Of a DNA stretch of 64,000 nt, positions 1 through 7,985 are shown in pieces. Position numbers and translations under genes: made by a program. The notes beneath the pieces are model-generated. The model did no database searches. It was given only the letters and a program-made list of their open reading frames with translations, and was not told where the DNA came from. Numbering within the stretch: position 1 is the stretch's first letter; each line of letters opens with the position of its first letter. This DNA is from Pseudomonas fluorescens (lineage in GTDB: Bacteria > Pseudomonadota > Gammaproteobacteria > Pseudomonadales > Pseudomonadaceae): contig NZ_CABVHJ010000001.1 in NCBI RefSeq assembly GCF_902497745.1, positions 124,001-188,000 on the forward strand, read 5' to 3'.

Positions 1-86
1 TCACCAACGGCTTGTTCGCGGCGCGTCCGGCGGACTTGCTGTTGCTGGGTACTAGCGAAGGCGTGAAAACCCTCAAGGCTGAGTAA
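1..86 (+). CDS. rpiA: Ribose-5-phosphate isomerase A, C-terminal end (partial)
   Basis: Only the last 27 codons are in the window, read from base 3 to the TAA at 84-86. The translated tail has the segment GLFAARPADLLLLGT followed by EGVKTL, which I recognise as the conserved C-terminus of RpiA. RpiA interconverts ribose-5-phosphate and ribulose-5-phosphate in the pentose phosphate pathway. An rpiA gene ahead of SdiA-regulated-type genes and serA is the order I recall for pseudomonads. The call rests on a short stretch plus this context; most of the enzyme lies outside the window. Confidence 0.8.
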   Translation, partial: TNGLFAARPADLLLLGTSEGVKTLKAE

Positions 87-124
87 GCCAGACTGCCCGA
101 AATTTATGGGCAGACAAATAAACC

Positions 125-214
125 TGTGGGAGCGAGCTTGCTCGCGAATGCGGTGGATCAGCCAACATCTTCATTGGCTGACCCGACGCCTTCGCGAGCA
201 AGCTCGCTCCCACA
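125..214. repeat. REPIN: inward-facing pair of REP palindromes
   Basis: Two copies of a palindrome with core GTGGGAGCGAGCTTGCTCGC face each other with the GTGGG ends outermost. The spacer of about 40 bases is itself partly inverted-repeated. It lies between rpiA and the next, converging gene. Confidence 0.9.
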
Positions 215-231
215 GTGTTTTGTGGTGTTGA

Positions 232-1149
232 TTAGTTCGGTGTTGGTTTTTTGAAGACGTAAAACAGGTTCGGCTCACTCACCAGATACAACGTCCCGTC
301 ATCATCCATGGCAATGCCTTCCGCCTGCGGCACGGTTTTCTTCAAACCCTGCCGGCCGCCGCTGATGGACATCGTACTCAACGGCCGTCCACCGACATCC
401 AGTTCCAGAATCAATCTCGACTCATCCGACAGCGCCAATAAATGCCCGCTGCGCTCGTCGTATTGCAGGCTCGACAAATCTCGCACAAACATCCCGGCAT
501 CGCGTTTGGGATCATTGATCACGTGCACGGCGTAGGACTTTTCCGGATTGAAGTGCGGAAAGCCGTGCACTTCGTAGATCAGCATCGGGTTGCGTTCTTT
601 CGCGACAAACAGGCGCTTGCCCACCGAGTCATACGCCAGGCCTTCAAAACCCTTGTTGCTGGCCATATGCACGCCAAGGGTCATCTGCTCCGCATCAGCT
701 GCGTCGAGGAACGTGGTGTCTGCTTCCAGGTGAATCTTGATCAGCCGCTGCTGACGTTCATCAGTGATCACGTAGGTGTCGGCGCTGATGAACTCGACGG
801 CTTCCGGATCGCCGAAACCAATCAGGGCGATGCGCCGCAGGATCTTGCCTTCGAGCGACAGTTCGACCAGTTCGGAATTCTTGTTGGTCACGGTGAACAG
901 GCTTTTGCGCACCGGATCGAAGGTCAGCGCCGAAACATCGTCGTCCAGCCCGTCAATCACCCGCGCCTCAATCTCGACGCGATACTGATCCAGCCCGATC
1001 GACTCGCTACTCTGCGGTTGCCACAGGGTGTGCAAGTTAAACCAGGCGCGCTCGAACAGGCGCATGTATTGGCCGATCGCGATCAACGCGATCAGGGCAA
1101 TCACCGACAGGATGATCATCAGGGGTTTGGGACGGGCAAGTCGACGCAT
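232..1149 (-). CDS. SdiA-regulated domain (YjiK-like) protein, copy A
   Basis: This is a 305-residue protein with an N-terminal hydrophobic anchor (about residues 9-28), followed by a repeated-strand domain of the SdiA-regulated/YjiK family, predicted to form a periplasmic beta-propeller. Typical family segments are the middle E(A/G)xxY/W region and the C-terminal PQAEGIAMDDDGTLYLVSEPN motif. The function is unknown; the family name comes from regulation in E. coli, not from chemistry. It converges on rpiA and is followed upstream by a paralogue that shares the same C-terminal motif. The two paralogues are separated by a REP element, so they may not form a single tight operon. Confidence 0.8.
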   Translation of the reverse strand: MRRLARPKPLMIILSVIALIALIAIGQYMRLFERAWFNLHTLWQPQSSESIGLDQYRVEIEARVIDGLDDDVSALTFDPVRKSLFTVTNKNSELVELSLEGKILRRIALIGFGDPEAVEFISADTYVITDERQQRLIKIHLEADTTFLDAADAEQMTLGVHMASNKGFEGLAYDSVGKRLFVAKERNPMLIYEVHGFPHFNPEKSYAVHVINDPKRDAGMFVRDLSSLQYDERSGHLLALSDESRLILELDVGGRPLSTMSISGGRQGLKKTVPQAEGIAMDDDGTLYLVSEPNLFYVFKKPTPN

Positions 1150-1244
1150 TCGGATGAGCTCGGGATCAAAACAGGCGGATGAAATATCACGCCCGTCTGA
1201 ACTGAAGCTTAATGGCCACTTGCCTCAAACCACAAGCCAACCCC

Positions 1245-1325
1245 TGTAGGAGCTGCCGCAGGCTGCGATCTTTTGATGTTGCTGTTCAAAAGATCAAGAG
1301 ATCGCAGCCTTCGGCAGCTCCTACA
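1245..1325. repeat. Second-type REP inverted pair (TGTAGGAGCTGCC family)
   Basis: The sequence TGTAGGAGCTGCCGCAGGC reads inward from the left and its near-perfect reverse complement ends at 1325, with a short central spacer rich in AAAAGATC. The core differs from the GTGGGAGCG elements elsewhere; the only other copy seen is at 14901-14974. Confidence 0.85.
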
Positions 1326-1344
1326 TTGGAATCGGTAAAGGCTG

Positions 1345-2268
1345 CTATTGCTGTTTTTCGAAGCGATAAAACAGGTTCGGCTCGCTGACCATGTACAGCG
1401 TACCCGCCTCGTCCATGGTCACGCCTTCGGCGCGGGGAATGGTGTTTTTCAGACCGTTGAAGCCGCCAAGCAGGGTCATGAAGCTGACCTGTTCGCCCTT
1501 CTCGTCCAGTTCCAGCAGCAGGTGCGAATCAGCGGACAGCACCAGAGTGTGTTGGGTGCGCGGGTCAATCGCCAAGGCCGAGAGGTTGCGAATGTCCAGT
1601 TCATCACTGGCAAGTTTCTGCTTGTCGCCCTTGAGGGTCTGGCTGCCATCGCTTTTCCAGGTGAACAGCGCCGGAGGGCGCTCCTCGCCCAACAGTATTT
1701 GTTGGTTGTGCGGGTCCCAGGTGATGGCTTCAAAGGCTTTGTTCTGGTCTTTCGACGGACCGAGGTCGTATTTCGGGAAGTCGGCGATGTTCAATTCGCG
1801 AGTGTCGGCATCGACTTTGACGATCGACAGCATGTGCTGGCGCTCATCGACGATGGCCATCAGGCCGTTTTCCATCATCGTCAGGCCTTCCGGATTGCTC
1901 CAGCCCACCAGTGGCATCTTGCGCAGCACCTCGCCCTGTAAAGTCAGTTCAGCGAGAAACGGGTTCTTGCCCATCACCGAGAAAAGCGTTTTGGTCTGCG
2001 GGTTGTACGCCAGATCCGAAGCCTCGTCCTTCTCCATCCCCTTCAGCGGCTTGGCATCGATCACCACGCGATAGTCCGGCAGCCAGATGCTTTCTTTCTG
2101 CTCGGCCTGGCTTTCAAAGCGCTCCTGCAGCCAAAGCACACCGCGATCATCCCAATGCATGGCAAACGCCAAGGCATATGCCGCGGCAAGCACCAGCAAC
2201 AGCCAGACATACCAGCGCAGGGCGAAACGTGAACGGCGGGTGGGTTTGAGCTGAGTTTGAGATGACAT
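1345..2268 (-). CDS. SdiA-regulated domain (YjiK-like) protein, copy B
   Basis: This is a 307-residue paralogue of the preceding protein. An N-terminal basic stretch is followed by one transmembrane segment (about residues 18-37), then the predicted periplasmic propeller. The C-terminal PRAEGVTMDEAGTLYMVSEP matches copy A almost residue for residue, and both end in an LFYxF segment. Both genes point the same way, 195 bases apart, with a REP element between them. They look like a tandem duplication that has since diverged. No catalytic motif is recognisable and the function is unknown. Confidence 0.8.
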   Translation of the reverse strand: MSSQTQLKPTRRSRFALRWYVWLLLVLAAAYALAFAMHWDDRGVLWLQERFESQAEQKESIWLPDYRVVIDAKPLKGMEKDEASDLAYNPQTKTLFSVMGKNPFLAELTLQGEVLRKMPLVGWSNPEGLTMMENGLMAIVDERQHMLSIVKVDADTRELNIADFPKYDLGPSKDQNKAFEAITWDPHNQQILLGEERPPALFTWKSDGSQTLKGDKQKLASDELDIRNLSALAIDPRTQHTLVLSADSHLLLELDEKGEQVSFMTLLGGFNGLKNTIPRAEGVTMDEAGTLYMVSEPNLFYRFEKQQ

Positions 2269-2426
2269 CGAGGGACGCGTTCCGAAAATTCAGGCTAAGG
2301 GTAATAGCACAAAGAGGCCGGCTCAGACGCCAGAATGAAAGGAATTATCCGTACAGGATGTGAAAAAAACGGCAAATGGCGGGATTGTCGTGTGTTGTCA
2401 GCGATCTCCAGGGCACCACAAAACAA

Positions 2427-2516
2427 TGTGGGAGCGAGCTTGCTCGCGAAGGCGCAGTGTCAGTCGACATCTATGTTGACTGACAAAATGCTTTCGCGAG
2501 CGAGCTCGCTCCCACA
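2427..2516. repeat. REPIN: inward-facing REP pair
   Basis: The pair has TGTGGGAGCGAGCTTGCTCG on the left and the inverted copy ending at 2516. The right copy carries a base change (CGAGCGAGCTCG). The spacer contains the inverted segment CAGTCGACAT...ATGTTGACTG that is shared with other inward-facing pairs in this window. Confidence 0.9.
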
Positions 2517-2536
2517 GGGGATTTGCGGCGTGGCGG

Positions 2537-3202
2537 TTAGCGCACGCTACTGGTGAAGCTGCTCGCGCCGACCAGTTCGAGGACGATGTCATCGCCCACG
2601 TTCAGCGGGCCAACGCCGACTGGCGTGCCGGTGAGGATCACATCACCGGCCTGCAGCGAGAAGCAGCCGGCCATGTGCTGGATCATCGGCACGATCGGGT
2701 TGAGCATCGCGCTGCTGTTGCCGTCCTGACGGACTTCGCCGTTGATGGTCAGGCGAATGCCGATGTCCGTCAGGTCAGCAAAGGTGCTGCCGACCACGAA
2801 CGGGGCGATCACCGCCGCGCCGTCGAACGATTTGGCGATTTCCCACGGCAGGCCCTTGGCTTTCAGCTCCGCCTGCTTGTCGCGCAGGGTCAGGTCCAGC
2901 GCCGGGGCAAAACCGGAAATGGCGTCGAGGACTTCTTCACGGCTCGGCTTGGTCGACAACGGCTTGCCGATCAAAACGGCGATTTCGGCTTCGTAGTGCA
3001 CCGAACCGCGCTCGGTCGGAATGGCGAAACCGCCTTCCAGCTCAACCACGCAACTGCCCGGCTTGATGAACAGCAACGGCTCGGTAGGCACCGGGTTGTC
3101 CAGTTCCTTGGCGTGTTCGGCGTAATTGCGGCCAATGCACACGACTTTCCCGATCGGGAAGTGAATGCGCGTGCCGTCGACGTACTGGTGCTGATAGCTC
3201 AT
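2537..3202 (-). CDS. Fumarylacetoacetate hydrolase family protein
   Basis: The protein has 221 residues, the size of single-domain FAH-fold enzymes such as YcgM/Hpc-type isomerase-decarboxylases and acylpyruvases. Family motifs are visible: GKVVCIGRNYAEHAKE near the N-terminus, FIKPGSCV, the acidic metal ligands in HYEAEIAVLIG, and GDVILTGTPVGVGPL near the C-terminus. These enzymes use a divalent metal to cleave C-C bonds in small keto acids. The exact substrate cannot be read from sequence; acylpyruvate hydrolysis or oxaloacetate decarboxylation would be typical. A strong GGAG precedes the ATG. It follows the FAD-linked dehydrogenase gene by 41 bases and is probably cotranscribed with it. 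Confidence 0.88.
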   Translation of the reverse strand: MSYQHQYVDGTRIHFPIGKVVCIGRNYAEHAKELDNPVPTEPLLFIKPGSCVVELEGGFAIPTERGSVHYEAEIAVLIGKPLSTKPSREEVLDAISGFAPALDLTLRDKQAELKAKGLPWEIAKSFDGAAVIAPFVVGSTFADLTDIGIRLTINGEVRQDGNSSAMLNPIVPMIQHMAGCFSLQAGDVILTGTPVGVGPLNVGDDIVLELVGASSFTSSVR

Positions 3203-3243
3203 TTACCGACTCCTGCCTTCATTGATTCATCAAAGATTGTCGA

Positions 3244-4638
3244 TCAAACCGCGAAAATCTTGCCCGGGTTCATGATGCCGTTCGGGTCGAACACCGCTTT
3301 CACCGCTTTCATGTACTCGATCTCAACCGGCGAGCGGCTGTAGGTCAAGTAATCGCGCTTGGTCATGCCGACGCCGTGCTCGGCGGAGATCGAACCGTTG
3401 TACTTCTCGACGGTTTCGAACACCCACTTGTTGACGGTCGCGCACTTGGCGAAAAACTCGTCCTTGCTCAGGTTATCCGGCTTGAGGATGTTCAGGTGCA
3501 GGTTGCCGTCGCCGATGTGGCCGAACCAGACGATTTCAAAGTCCGGATAGTGTTCGCCGACGATCGCGTCGATTTCCTTAAGAAATGCCGGCACTTTCGA
3601 CACGGTGACCGAGATGTCGTTCTTGTACGGTGTCCAGTGCGAGATGGTTTCGGAGATGTATTCGCGCAGCTTCCACAGATTCTGCAGCTGGGTTTCGCTC
3701 TGGCTCATCACGCCGTCCAGCACCCAGCCCTGCTCGACGCAATGCTCGAAGGTTTCCAAAGCGCTGTTAGCCACTTCTTCAGTGGTCGCTTCAAATTCCA
3801 GCAATGCGTAGAACGGGCAATCGGTTTCGAACGGCGCCGGTACGTCGCCACGGCCCATGACTTTGGCCAGGGCTTTGTCGGAGAAGAATTCGAACGCAGT
3901 CAGATCGAGTTTGCCCTGGAAGGCGTGCAGCACCGGCATGATCGAGTCGAAATCGGCGGTGCCAAGCACCATCGCGGTGAGATTTTTCGGCGCGCGATCA
4001 AGGCGCATGGTCGCTTCGACGACAAAACCGAGGGTGCCTTCAGCGCCGATGAACAACTGGCGCAAGTCATAGCCGGTGGCGTTCTTGATCAGGTCTTTGT
4101 TCAGTTCGAGCACGTCGCCCTTGCCGGTGACGACTTTCATGCCGGCCACCCAGTTACGGGTCATGCCGTAGCGAATAACTTTGATCCCGCCGGCATTGGT
4201 GCCGATATTGCCGCCAATCTGGCTGGAACCGGCCGAGGCGAAGTCGACCGGGTAGTACAGGCCCTTTTCTTCAGCGACGTTCTGCAAATGCTCGGTGACC
4301 ACGCCCGGCTGACAAACGGCGGTGCGGTCAGTGAGGTTCACGTCGAGAATCTGATTCATGTAATCGAACGAGACGACCACTTCGCCATTCGCGGCCACGG
4401 CAGCGGCGGAAAGTCCGGTGCGCCCACCCGATGGCACCAACGCCACCTTGTGCGTGTTGGCCCAACGCACCACCGCCTGCACCTGCTCGATGGTCTTGGG
4501 AAACACGATGGCGCTTGGCGCCGGGGCGAAGTGCTTGGTCCAATCCTTGCCATACGCATTCAGGGAGTCGGCGTCGGTCAGGACCTTGCCAGGCTCGACC
4601 AGGGTCTTCAGTTCATCAATCAGGGCAGGATTGGTCAT
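3244..4638 (-). CDS. FAD-binding D-2-hydroxyacid dehydrogenase, probable D-2-hydroxyglutarate dehydrogenase
   Basis: This is a 464-residue flavoprotein of the FAD_binding_4/FAD-oxidase_C type. The VPSGGRTGLS segment and the IGGNIGTNAGG motif of the FAD-binding PCMH fold are clear. The C-terminal half has the HIGDGNLHLN and EHGVGMTKRDYL segments typical of D-lactate and D-2-hydroxyglutarate dehydrogenases. I chose the ATG at 4638 over the one at 4668 because GAGAG sits at the right distance and the protein then begins as family members do. In P. stutzeri and P. aeruginosa the homologue next to serA oxidises D-2-hydroxyglutarate made by SerA (established). Its divergent placement from serA here supports the same coupling (inference). 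Confidence 0.85.
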   Translation of the reverse strand: MTNPALIDELKTLVEPGKVLTDADSLNAYGKDWTKHFAPAPSAIVFPKTIEQVQAVVRWANTHKVALVPSGGRTGLSAAAVAANGEVVVSFDYMNQILDVNLTDRTAVCQPGVVTEHLQNVAEEKGLYYPVDFASAGSSQIGGNIGTNAGGIKVIRYGMTRNWVAGMKVVTGKGDVLELNKDLIKNATGYDLRQLFIGAEGTLGFVVEATMRLDRAPKNLTAMVLGTADFDSIMPVLHAFQGKLDLTAFEFFSDKALAKVMGRGDVPAPFETDCPFYALLEFEATTEEVANSALETFEHCVEQGWVLDGVMSQSETQLQNLWKLREYISETISHWTPYKNDISVTVSKVPAFLKEIDAIVGEHYPDFEIVWFGHIGDGNLHLNILKPDNLSKDEFFAKCATVNKWVFETVEKYNGSISAEHGVGMTKRDYLTYSRSPVEIEYMKAVKAVFDPNGIMNPGKIFAV

Positions 4639-4704
4639 CGACAGAACTCTCGAACAATTCATGGTCATCCTGAGAACGCTTCACGTCGCAGGAATGAGTG
4701 TTTA

Positions 4705-4736
4705 GCGGGGAGGCTATGCTAGCATATCGACCCCGC
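4705..4736. promoter_or_regulatory. 32-bp centred palindrome in the divergent promoter of serA and the dehydrogenase gene
   Basis: The inner block TATGCTAGCATA is a perfect 12-bp palindrome. The outer arms GCGGGG and CCCCGC share the same centre, 4 bases out on each side. TATGCT on each strand could serve as a -10 element. On the minus strand TTGGGC lies 18 bases upstream of it, a plausible -35 for the dehydrogenase gene. It could be overlapping divergent promoters, an operator, or both. Confidence 0.5.
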
Positions 4737-4842
4737 AGGACAGTGCCCAAGGCCAGATCCGCGGAGACGACTTTCTTGTCGTCCGGGTCAGCGTCTGTTG
4801 ACCATTTCCTGCCATTTTTCTCCGGGATACAGGTTTACGCAG

Positions 4843-6072
4843 ATGAGCAAGACTTCTCTCGATAAGAGCAAGATCAAGTTCCTTCTTCTCGAAGGCGTCC
4901 ACCAATCGGCTGTCGACGTCCTCAAGGCGGCGGGCTACACCAGCATCGAATACCTGACAGGTTCCTTGCCGGAAGCCCAGCTCAAGGAAAAGATCGCTGA
5001 CGCTCACTTCATCGGCATTCGTTCGCGCACCCAACTGACCGAAGAGATCTTCGATCACGCGAAGAAGCTGGTCGCGGTCGGCTGTTTCTGCATCGGCACC
5101 AACCAGGTTGACCTGAGTGCTGCCCGCGAGCGCGGTATCGCCGTGTTCAACGCGCCGTACTCCAACACCCGCTCCGTTGCCGAGCTGGTGCTGGCCGAAG
5201 CGATCCTGCTGCTGCGCGGCATCCCTGAGAAAAACGCTTCCTGCCACCGTGGCGGCTGGATCAAATCCGCAGCCAACTCCTTCGAGATCCGTGGCAAGAA
5301 ACTCGGCATCGTCGGCTACGGCTCGATCGGTACTCAGCTGTCGGTTCTGGCTGAAGGTCTGGGCATGCAGGTGTACTTCTACGACACCGTGACCAAACTG
5401 CCACTGGGCAACGCCACTCAGATCGGTAGCCTGACCGAGCTGCTGGGCATGTCCGACATCGTCACCCTGCACGTTCCGGAAACCGCTGCGACCCAGTGGA
5501 TGATCGGCGAGAAGGAAATCCGCGCCATCAAAAAGGGCGGCATCCTGATCAACGCGGCGCGCGGCACCGTGGTCGAACTGGACGCCCTGGCGGACGCGAT
5601 CAAGGACAAGCACCTGATCGGCGCGGCCATCGACGTATTCCCGGTGGAGCCACGCTCCAACGACGAAGAGTTCGAAAGCCCGCTGCGTGGCCTCGACAAC
5701 GTGATCCTGACTCCGCACATCGGTGGCTCGACCGCCGAAGCGCAAGCCAACATCGGTCTGGAAGTAGCAGAAAAACTGGTCAAGTACAGCGACAACGGCA
5801 CGTCCGTTTCGTCGGTGAACTTCCCGGAAGTGGCCCTGCCGGCTCACCCTGGCAAGCACCGCCTGCTGCACATCCACGAGAACATCCCGGGTGTGATGAG
5901 CGAGATCAACAAGGTCTTCGCCGAAAACGGCATCAACATCTCCGGTCAGTTCCTGCAGACCAACGAGAAGGTTGGCTACGTGGTGATCGACGTCGACGCC
6001 GAGTACTCGGAGCTGGCGCAAGAGAAGCTGCAGCACGTCAACGGCACTATCCGTAGCCGCGTGTTGTTCTGA
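4843..6072 (+). CDS. serA: D-3-phosphoglycerate dehydrogenase
   Basis: SerA catalyses the first step of serine biosynthesis, NAD-dependent oxidation of 3-phosphoglycerate. At 409 residues it has the length of the E. coli-type enzyme. The Rossmann motif is GxGxxG at residues 158-163 (GYGSIG). Catalytic segments include NAARGTVV, VEPRSNDEE and LTPHIGGST. The C-terminal ACT domain (from about 337) begins HRLLHIHENIPGVMSEIN and would bind serine for feedback inhibition. The start at 4843 gives the family N-terminus MSKTSLDKSKIKFLLLEG; the longer frame from 4798 is not supported. The gene is followed by a strong terminator. Confidence 0.98.
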   Translation: MSKTSLDKSKIKFLLLEGVHQSAVDVLKAAGYTSIEYLTGSLPEAQLKEKIADAHFIGIRSRTQLTEEIFDHAKKLVAVGCFCIGTNQVDLSAARERGIAVFNAPYSNTRSVAELVLAEAILLLRGIPEKNASCHRGGWIKSAANSFEIRGKKLGIVGYGSIGTQLSVLAEGLGMQVYFYDTVTKLPLGNATQIGSLTELLGMSDIVTLHVPETAATQWMIGEKEIRAIKKGGILINAARGTVVELDALADAIKDKHLIGAAIDVFPVEPRSNDEEFESPLRGLDNVILTPHIGGSTAEAQANIGLEVAEKLVKYSDNGTSVSSVNFPEVALPAHPGKHRLLHIHENIPGVMSEINKVFAENGINISGQFLQTNEKVGYVVIDVDAEYSELAQEKLQHVNGTIRSRVLF

Positions 6073-6091
6073 TTCAGCGTTGAGCGACAAA

Positions 6092-6118
6092 AAAGGGAGC
6101 CTTTGGGCTCCCTTTTTC
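6092..6118. terminator. Intrinsic terminator after serA
   Basis: GGGAGCC-TTTG-GGCTCCC is followed by TTTTT and preceded by AAAAAA. It would therefore serve serA and the converging DUF4399 gene alike. Confidence 0.9.
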
Positions 6119-6134
6119 ATGCACGGCGAAAAGG

Positions 6135-6560
6135 TTATTCGACGTTGACGGTGATTTTCTTCGAGACGATTGGCGGGTCGAATGCCATGTGACCGCTGTC
6201 GCCAAGTTCCAGCTGCAAGGTGTGTTTGCCCGGGGCGAGCTTGATGTCAGCCTGGGTCTGCGCCTTGCCGAAGTGCATATGGTTGGCATCGGTAGGAACG
6301 ACCGAACCGGCAGGAACAATTTCCTTGGCGTCGATCAGCAGGTGATGGTGACCGGTGTTTTTGGTGACATCACCGGCTGGTGCCAGTGCGACGGCCTTGG
6401 TACCGAACTTGACGGTGAAGGTCTGCGAAACCGTGGCCCCGTCTTCGGGAGAAACGATGAACACTTCGGCGCCTTTGGGGGCCGGTGTGGCGGCACTGGC
6501 CAGCACCGAAACGCCCATCAGCACACCCGCGAACGCTGCACGTGACATAAAGCTTTTCAT
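6135..6560 (-). CDS. DUF4399 periplasmic protein
   Basis: The protein has 141 residues with a Sec signal peptide: basic start, hydrophobic core, and likely cleavage after SVLASAA near residue 24. The mature part carries the DUF4399 hallmarks VFIVSPEDGATVSQ, GHHHLLID, NHMHFGKAQ and a C-terminal LAPGKHTLQL. The clustered histidines suggest metal binding, but this is only inference; no function is established for the family as far as I know. A second in-frame ATG at codon 5 is also possible. The gene converges on serA across a shared terminator and is divergent from the small binding protein at 6696. Confidence 0.85.
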   Translation of the reverse strand: MKSFMSRAAFAGVLMGVSVLASAATPAPKGAEVFIVSPEDGATVSQTFTVKFGTKAVALAPAGDVTKNTGHHHLLIDAKEIVPAGSVVPTDANHMHFGKAQTQADIKLAPGKHTLQLELGDSGHMAFDPPIVSKKITVNVE

Positions 6561-6695
6561 TTTCTTCTCCAGTTTTTCCGTAAAATCCGCACGGTCATGA
6601 CAACTTCATGACCATTCGTTGTCGAAGGCACTCGACAACCATAGCAAAGCGAGCCTGAATCAGAGCGTCGCGATAATGATTTCAAAGGAGTGACC

Positions 6696-7259
6696 ATGCG
6701 TTTTCTGCCTGGCCTGATCTGCCTGCTACCCCTTTTGAGCCCTTTGGCTCACGCCGAACTGATTGATGACGTCAACGACCGTGGCGAGCTGCGCATAGCC
6801 CTTGAGGCTAATACACCGCCCTTCAATTTCAAGGAAGGCGACACACTCACGGGGTTCGAGGTCGAGCTTGGGCAACTGCTGGCCAACGAGCTGGATGTGC
6901 GCGCCGACTTCATCGTCACCGACGAGGCCGATCTGCTCCAGGGCGTTGAAAGCGGCAAGTACGACGTCGCGCTCAACCACATAGCACTGACACCCGAACT
7001 CAAGGATCGTTTCGACTTCAGCGAGCCTTACGGCAAGGTCGATTCGCAGTTGCTGGCGAAGAAAGACGAGACACCACGGCCGATGGTGCTGGTGCAGGCG
7101 TTGACTGAAGAGAAGCCGAAAGCGGCGGAGCCAGTGGATTTGGCGATTCCGTTTCAGAAGGGTAATCCGGCGTTTCAGGCCAGCCTTGAGAGTGCGATGC
7201 AGCGGATCAGGGCGGATGGGCGTTTGGCGGCGTTGACCGAGAAGTGGTTGAAGCCTTAA
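6696..7259 (+). CDS. Short periplasmic SBP_bac_3-type protein
   Basis: The 187-residue protein has a signal peptide (cleavage near SPLAHA) followed by the first lobe of a family-3 solute-binding protein: LRIALEANTPPFNFKEGDTLTGFEVELGQLLANEL and YDVALNHIALTPELKDRFDFSEPY. The second lobe, usually about 80-90 residues, is missing. A Pro/Lys/Glu-rich stretch (DETPRPMVLVQALTEEKPKAAEP) leads straight to the closing helices, AFQASLESAMQRIRADGRLAALTEKWL. The ATG at 6696 follows AAAGGAG; the alternative GTG at 6690 lies inside that ribosome site. No permease or ATPase gene is adjacent. It may be a sensor or scaffold rather than a transporter component. Confidence 0.75.
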   Translation: MRFLPGLICLLPLLSPLAHAELIDDVNDRGELRIALEANTPPFNFKEGDTLTGFEVELGQLLANELDVRADFIVTDEADLLQGVESGKYDVALNHIALTPELKDRFDFSEPYGKVDSQLLAKKDETPRPMVLVQALTEEKPKAAEPVDLAIPFQKGNPAFQASLESAMQRIRADGRLAALTEKWLKP

Positions 7260-7262
7260 AAG

Positions 7263-7485
7263 CCCCTCACCCTAGCCCTCTCCCAGAGGGAGAGGGGACT
7301 GATCTGGAGATGCTTTAGAGGTACGCCGACCTGAAATGGATGTGCCGAATCCGAAATCGACCGGTCATGGCTGTGTTGAATTCATAGTCGACAAGGTCTT
7401 TCAGGTCGATGAATAGCGCCAGACACTTCGGTCGGCCCCCTCTCCCTACGGGCGGTCCGACGTTTCGGGAGGGCTGGGGTGAGGG
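7263..7485. repeat. Long palindromic element, CCCTCACCC...GGGTGAGGG, copy 1
   Basis: The outer inverted repeats are CCCCTCACCCTAGCCCTCTC and its near complement ending at 7485. The inside carries GGACTGATCTGGAGATGC and TACGCCGACCTGAA, which recur in copies 2 and 3. At 223 bp it is longer than the other two copies (178 and 148 bp). No coding frame inside looks real. Confidence 0.8.
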
Positions 7486-7498
7486 TAACGATTCAGGA

Positions 7499-7984
7499 TC
7501 AGTCCAAAGCAGCCAGTGCCAGCGCGGCCTGCGGCAATTCCAGTTCACTGAAAACCTGCACACCATGGCGCTTGAGCAACGCGGCCGTCACCCCTTCGCC
7601 ATTGACTTTGACGCCACTGAACGTCCCGTCATACGTCAGCAGATTCCCGCAAGATGGACTGTTGGCCTTCAGCACCGCCACGCGAATCCCGTGCTTCTGC
7701 ACCAGCTCCAGCGCCTGCCGCGCGCCATCGAGAAACTGCGCACTGACATCCTCGCCCTCAGTGGTGATCACCGCCGCGACACCATCAAGCACTTCACCAC
7801 CCTGCCCGCCCGGGATTTCCGCCGCCGCCCGCGGCGTCGGCAACCCTCCCGCGACCTCCGGACACAACGGCACCACCCGCCCTTCGGCAATCCACTGCTC
7901 CAGCAGAACAAACGGCCCGCTCGCACCGCCGTCATAACGTACGCGATGCCCCAGCAGGCAGCGACTGACCAGAATCCTGTCCAT
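7499..7984 (-). CDS. DUF523 domain protein
   Basis: This is a 161-residue protein of the DUF523 (YbbK-like) family. N-terminal ILVSRCLLGHRVRYDG, the LCPEVAGGLPTPR segment and VAVLKANSPSCG are the family signatures. The Cys residues in SRCLLG and SPSCG suggest metal, Fe-S or thiol chemistry (inference). The ATG at 7984 lies one base after the stop of the upstream oxygenase gene, so translation is probably coupled. The longer frame, starting inside the oxygenase, adds seven residues that are not family-like. The function is not known. Confidence 0.85.
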   Translation of the reverse strand: MDRILVSRCLLGHRVRYDGGASGPFVLLEQWIAEGRVVPLCPEVAGGLPTPRAAAEIPGGQGGEVLDGVAAVITTEGEDVSAQFLDGARQALELVQKHGIRVAVLKANSPSCGNLLTYDGTFSGVKVNGEGVTAALLKRHGVQVFSELELPQAALALAALD

Positions 7985-7985
7985 C

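Noticed and set aside
4714..6120. Long open frame antisense to serA
   Set aside because: It lies wholly opposite serA, has shadow-type composition (Val/Asp/Gln-rich) and no family features. High-GC codon bias produces such frames.
7315..7566. 83-codon minus-strand frame
   Set aside because: It is made of the palindromic element and the end of the DUF523 gene in another frame.
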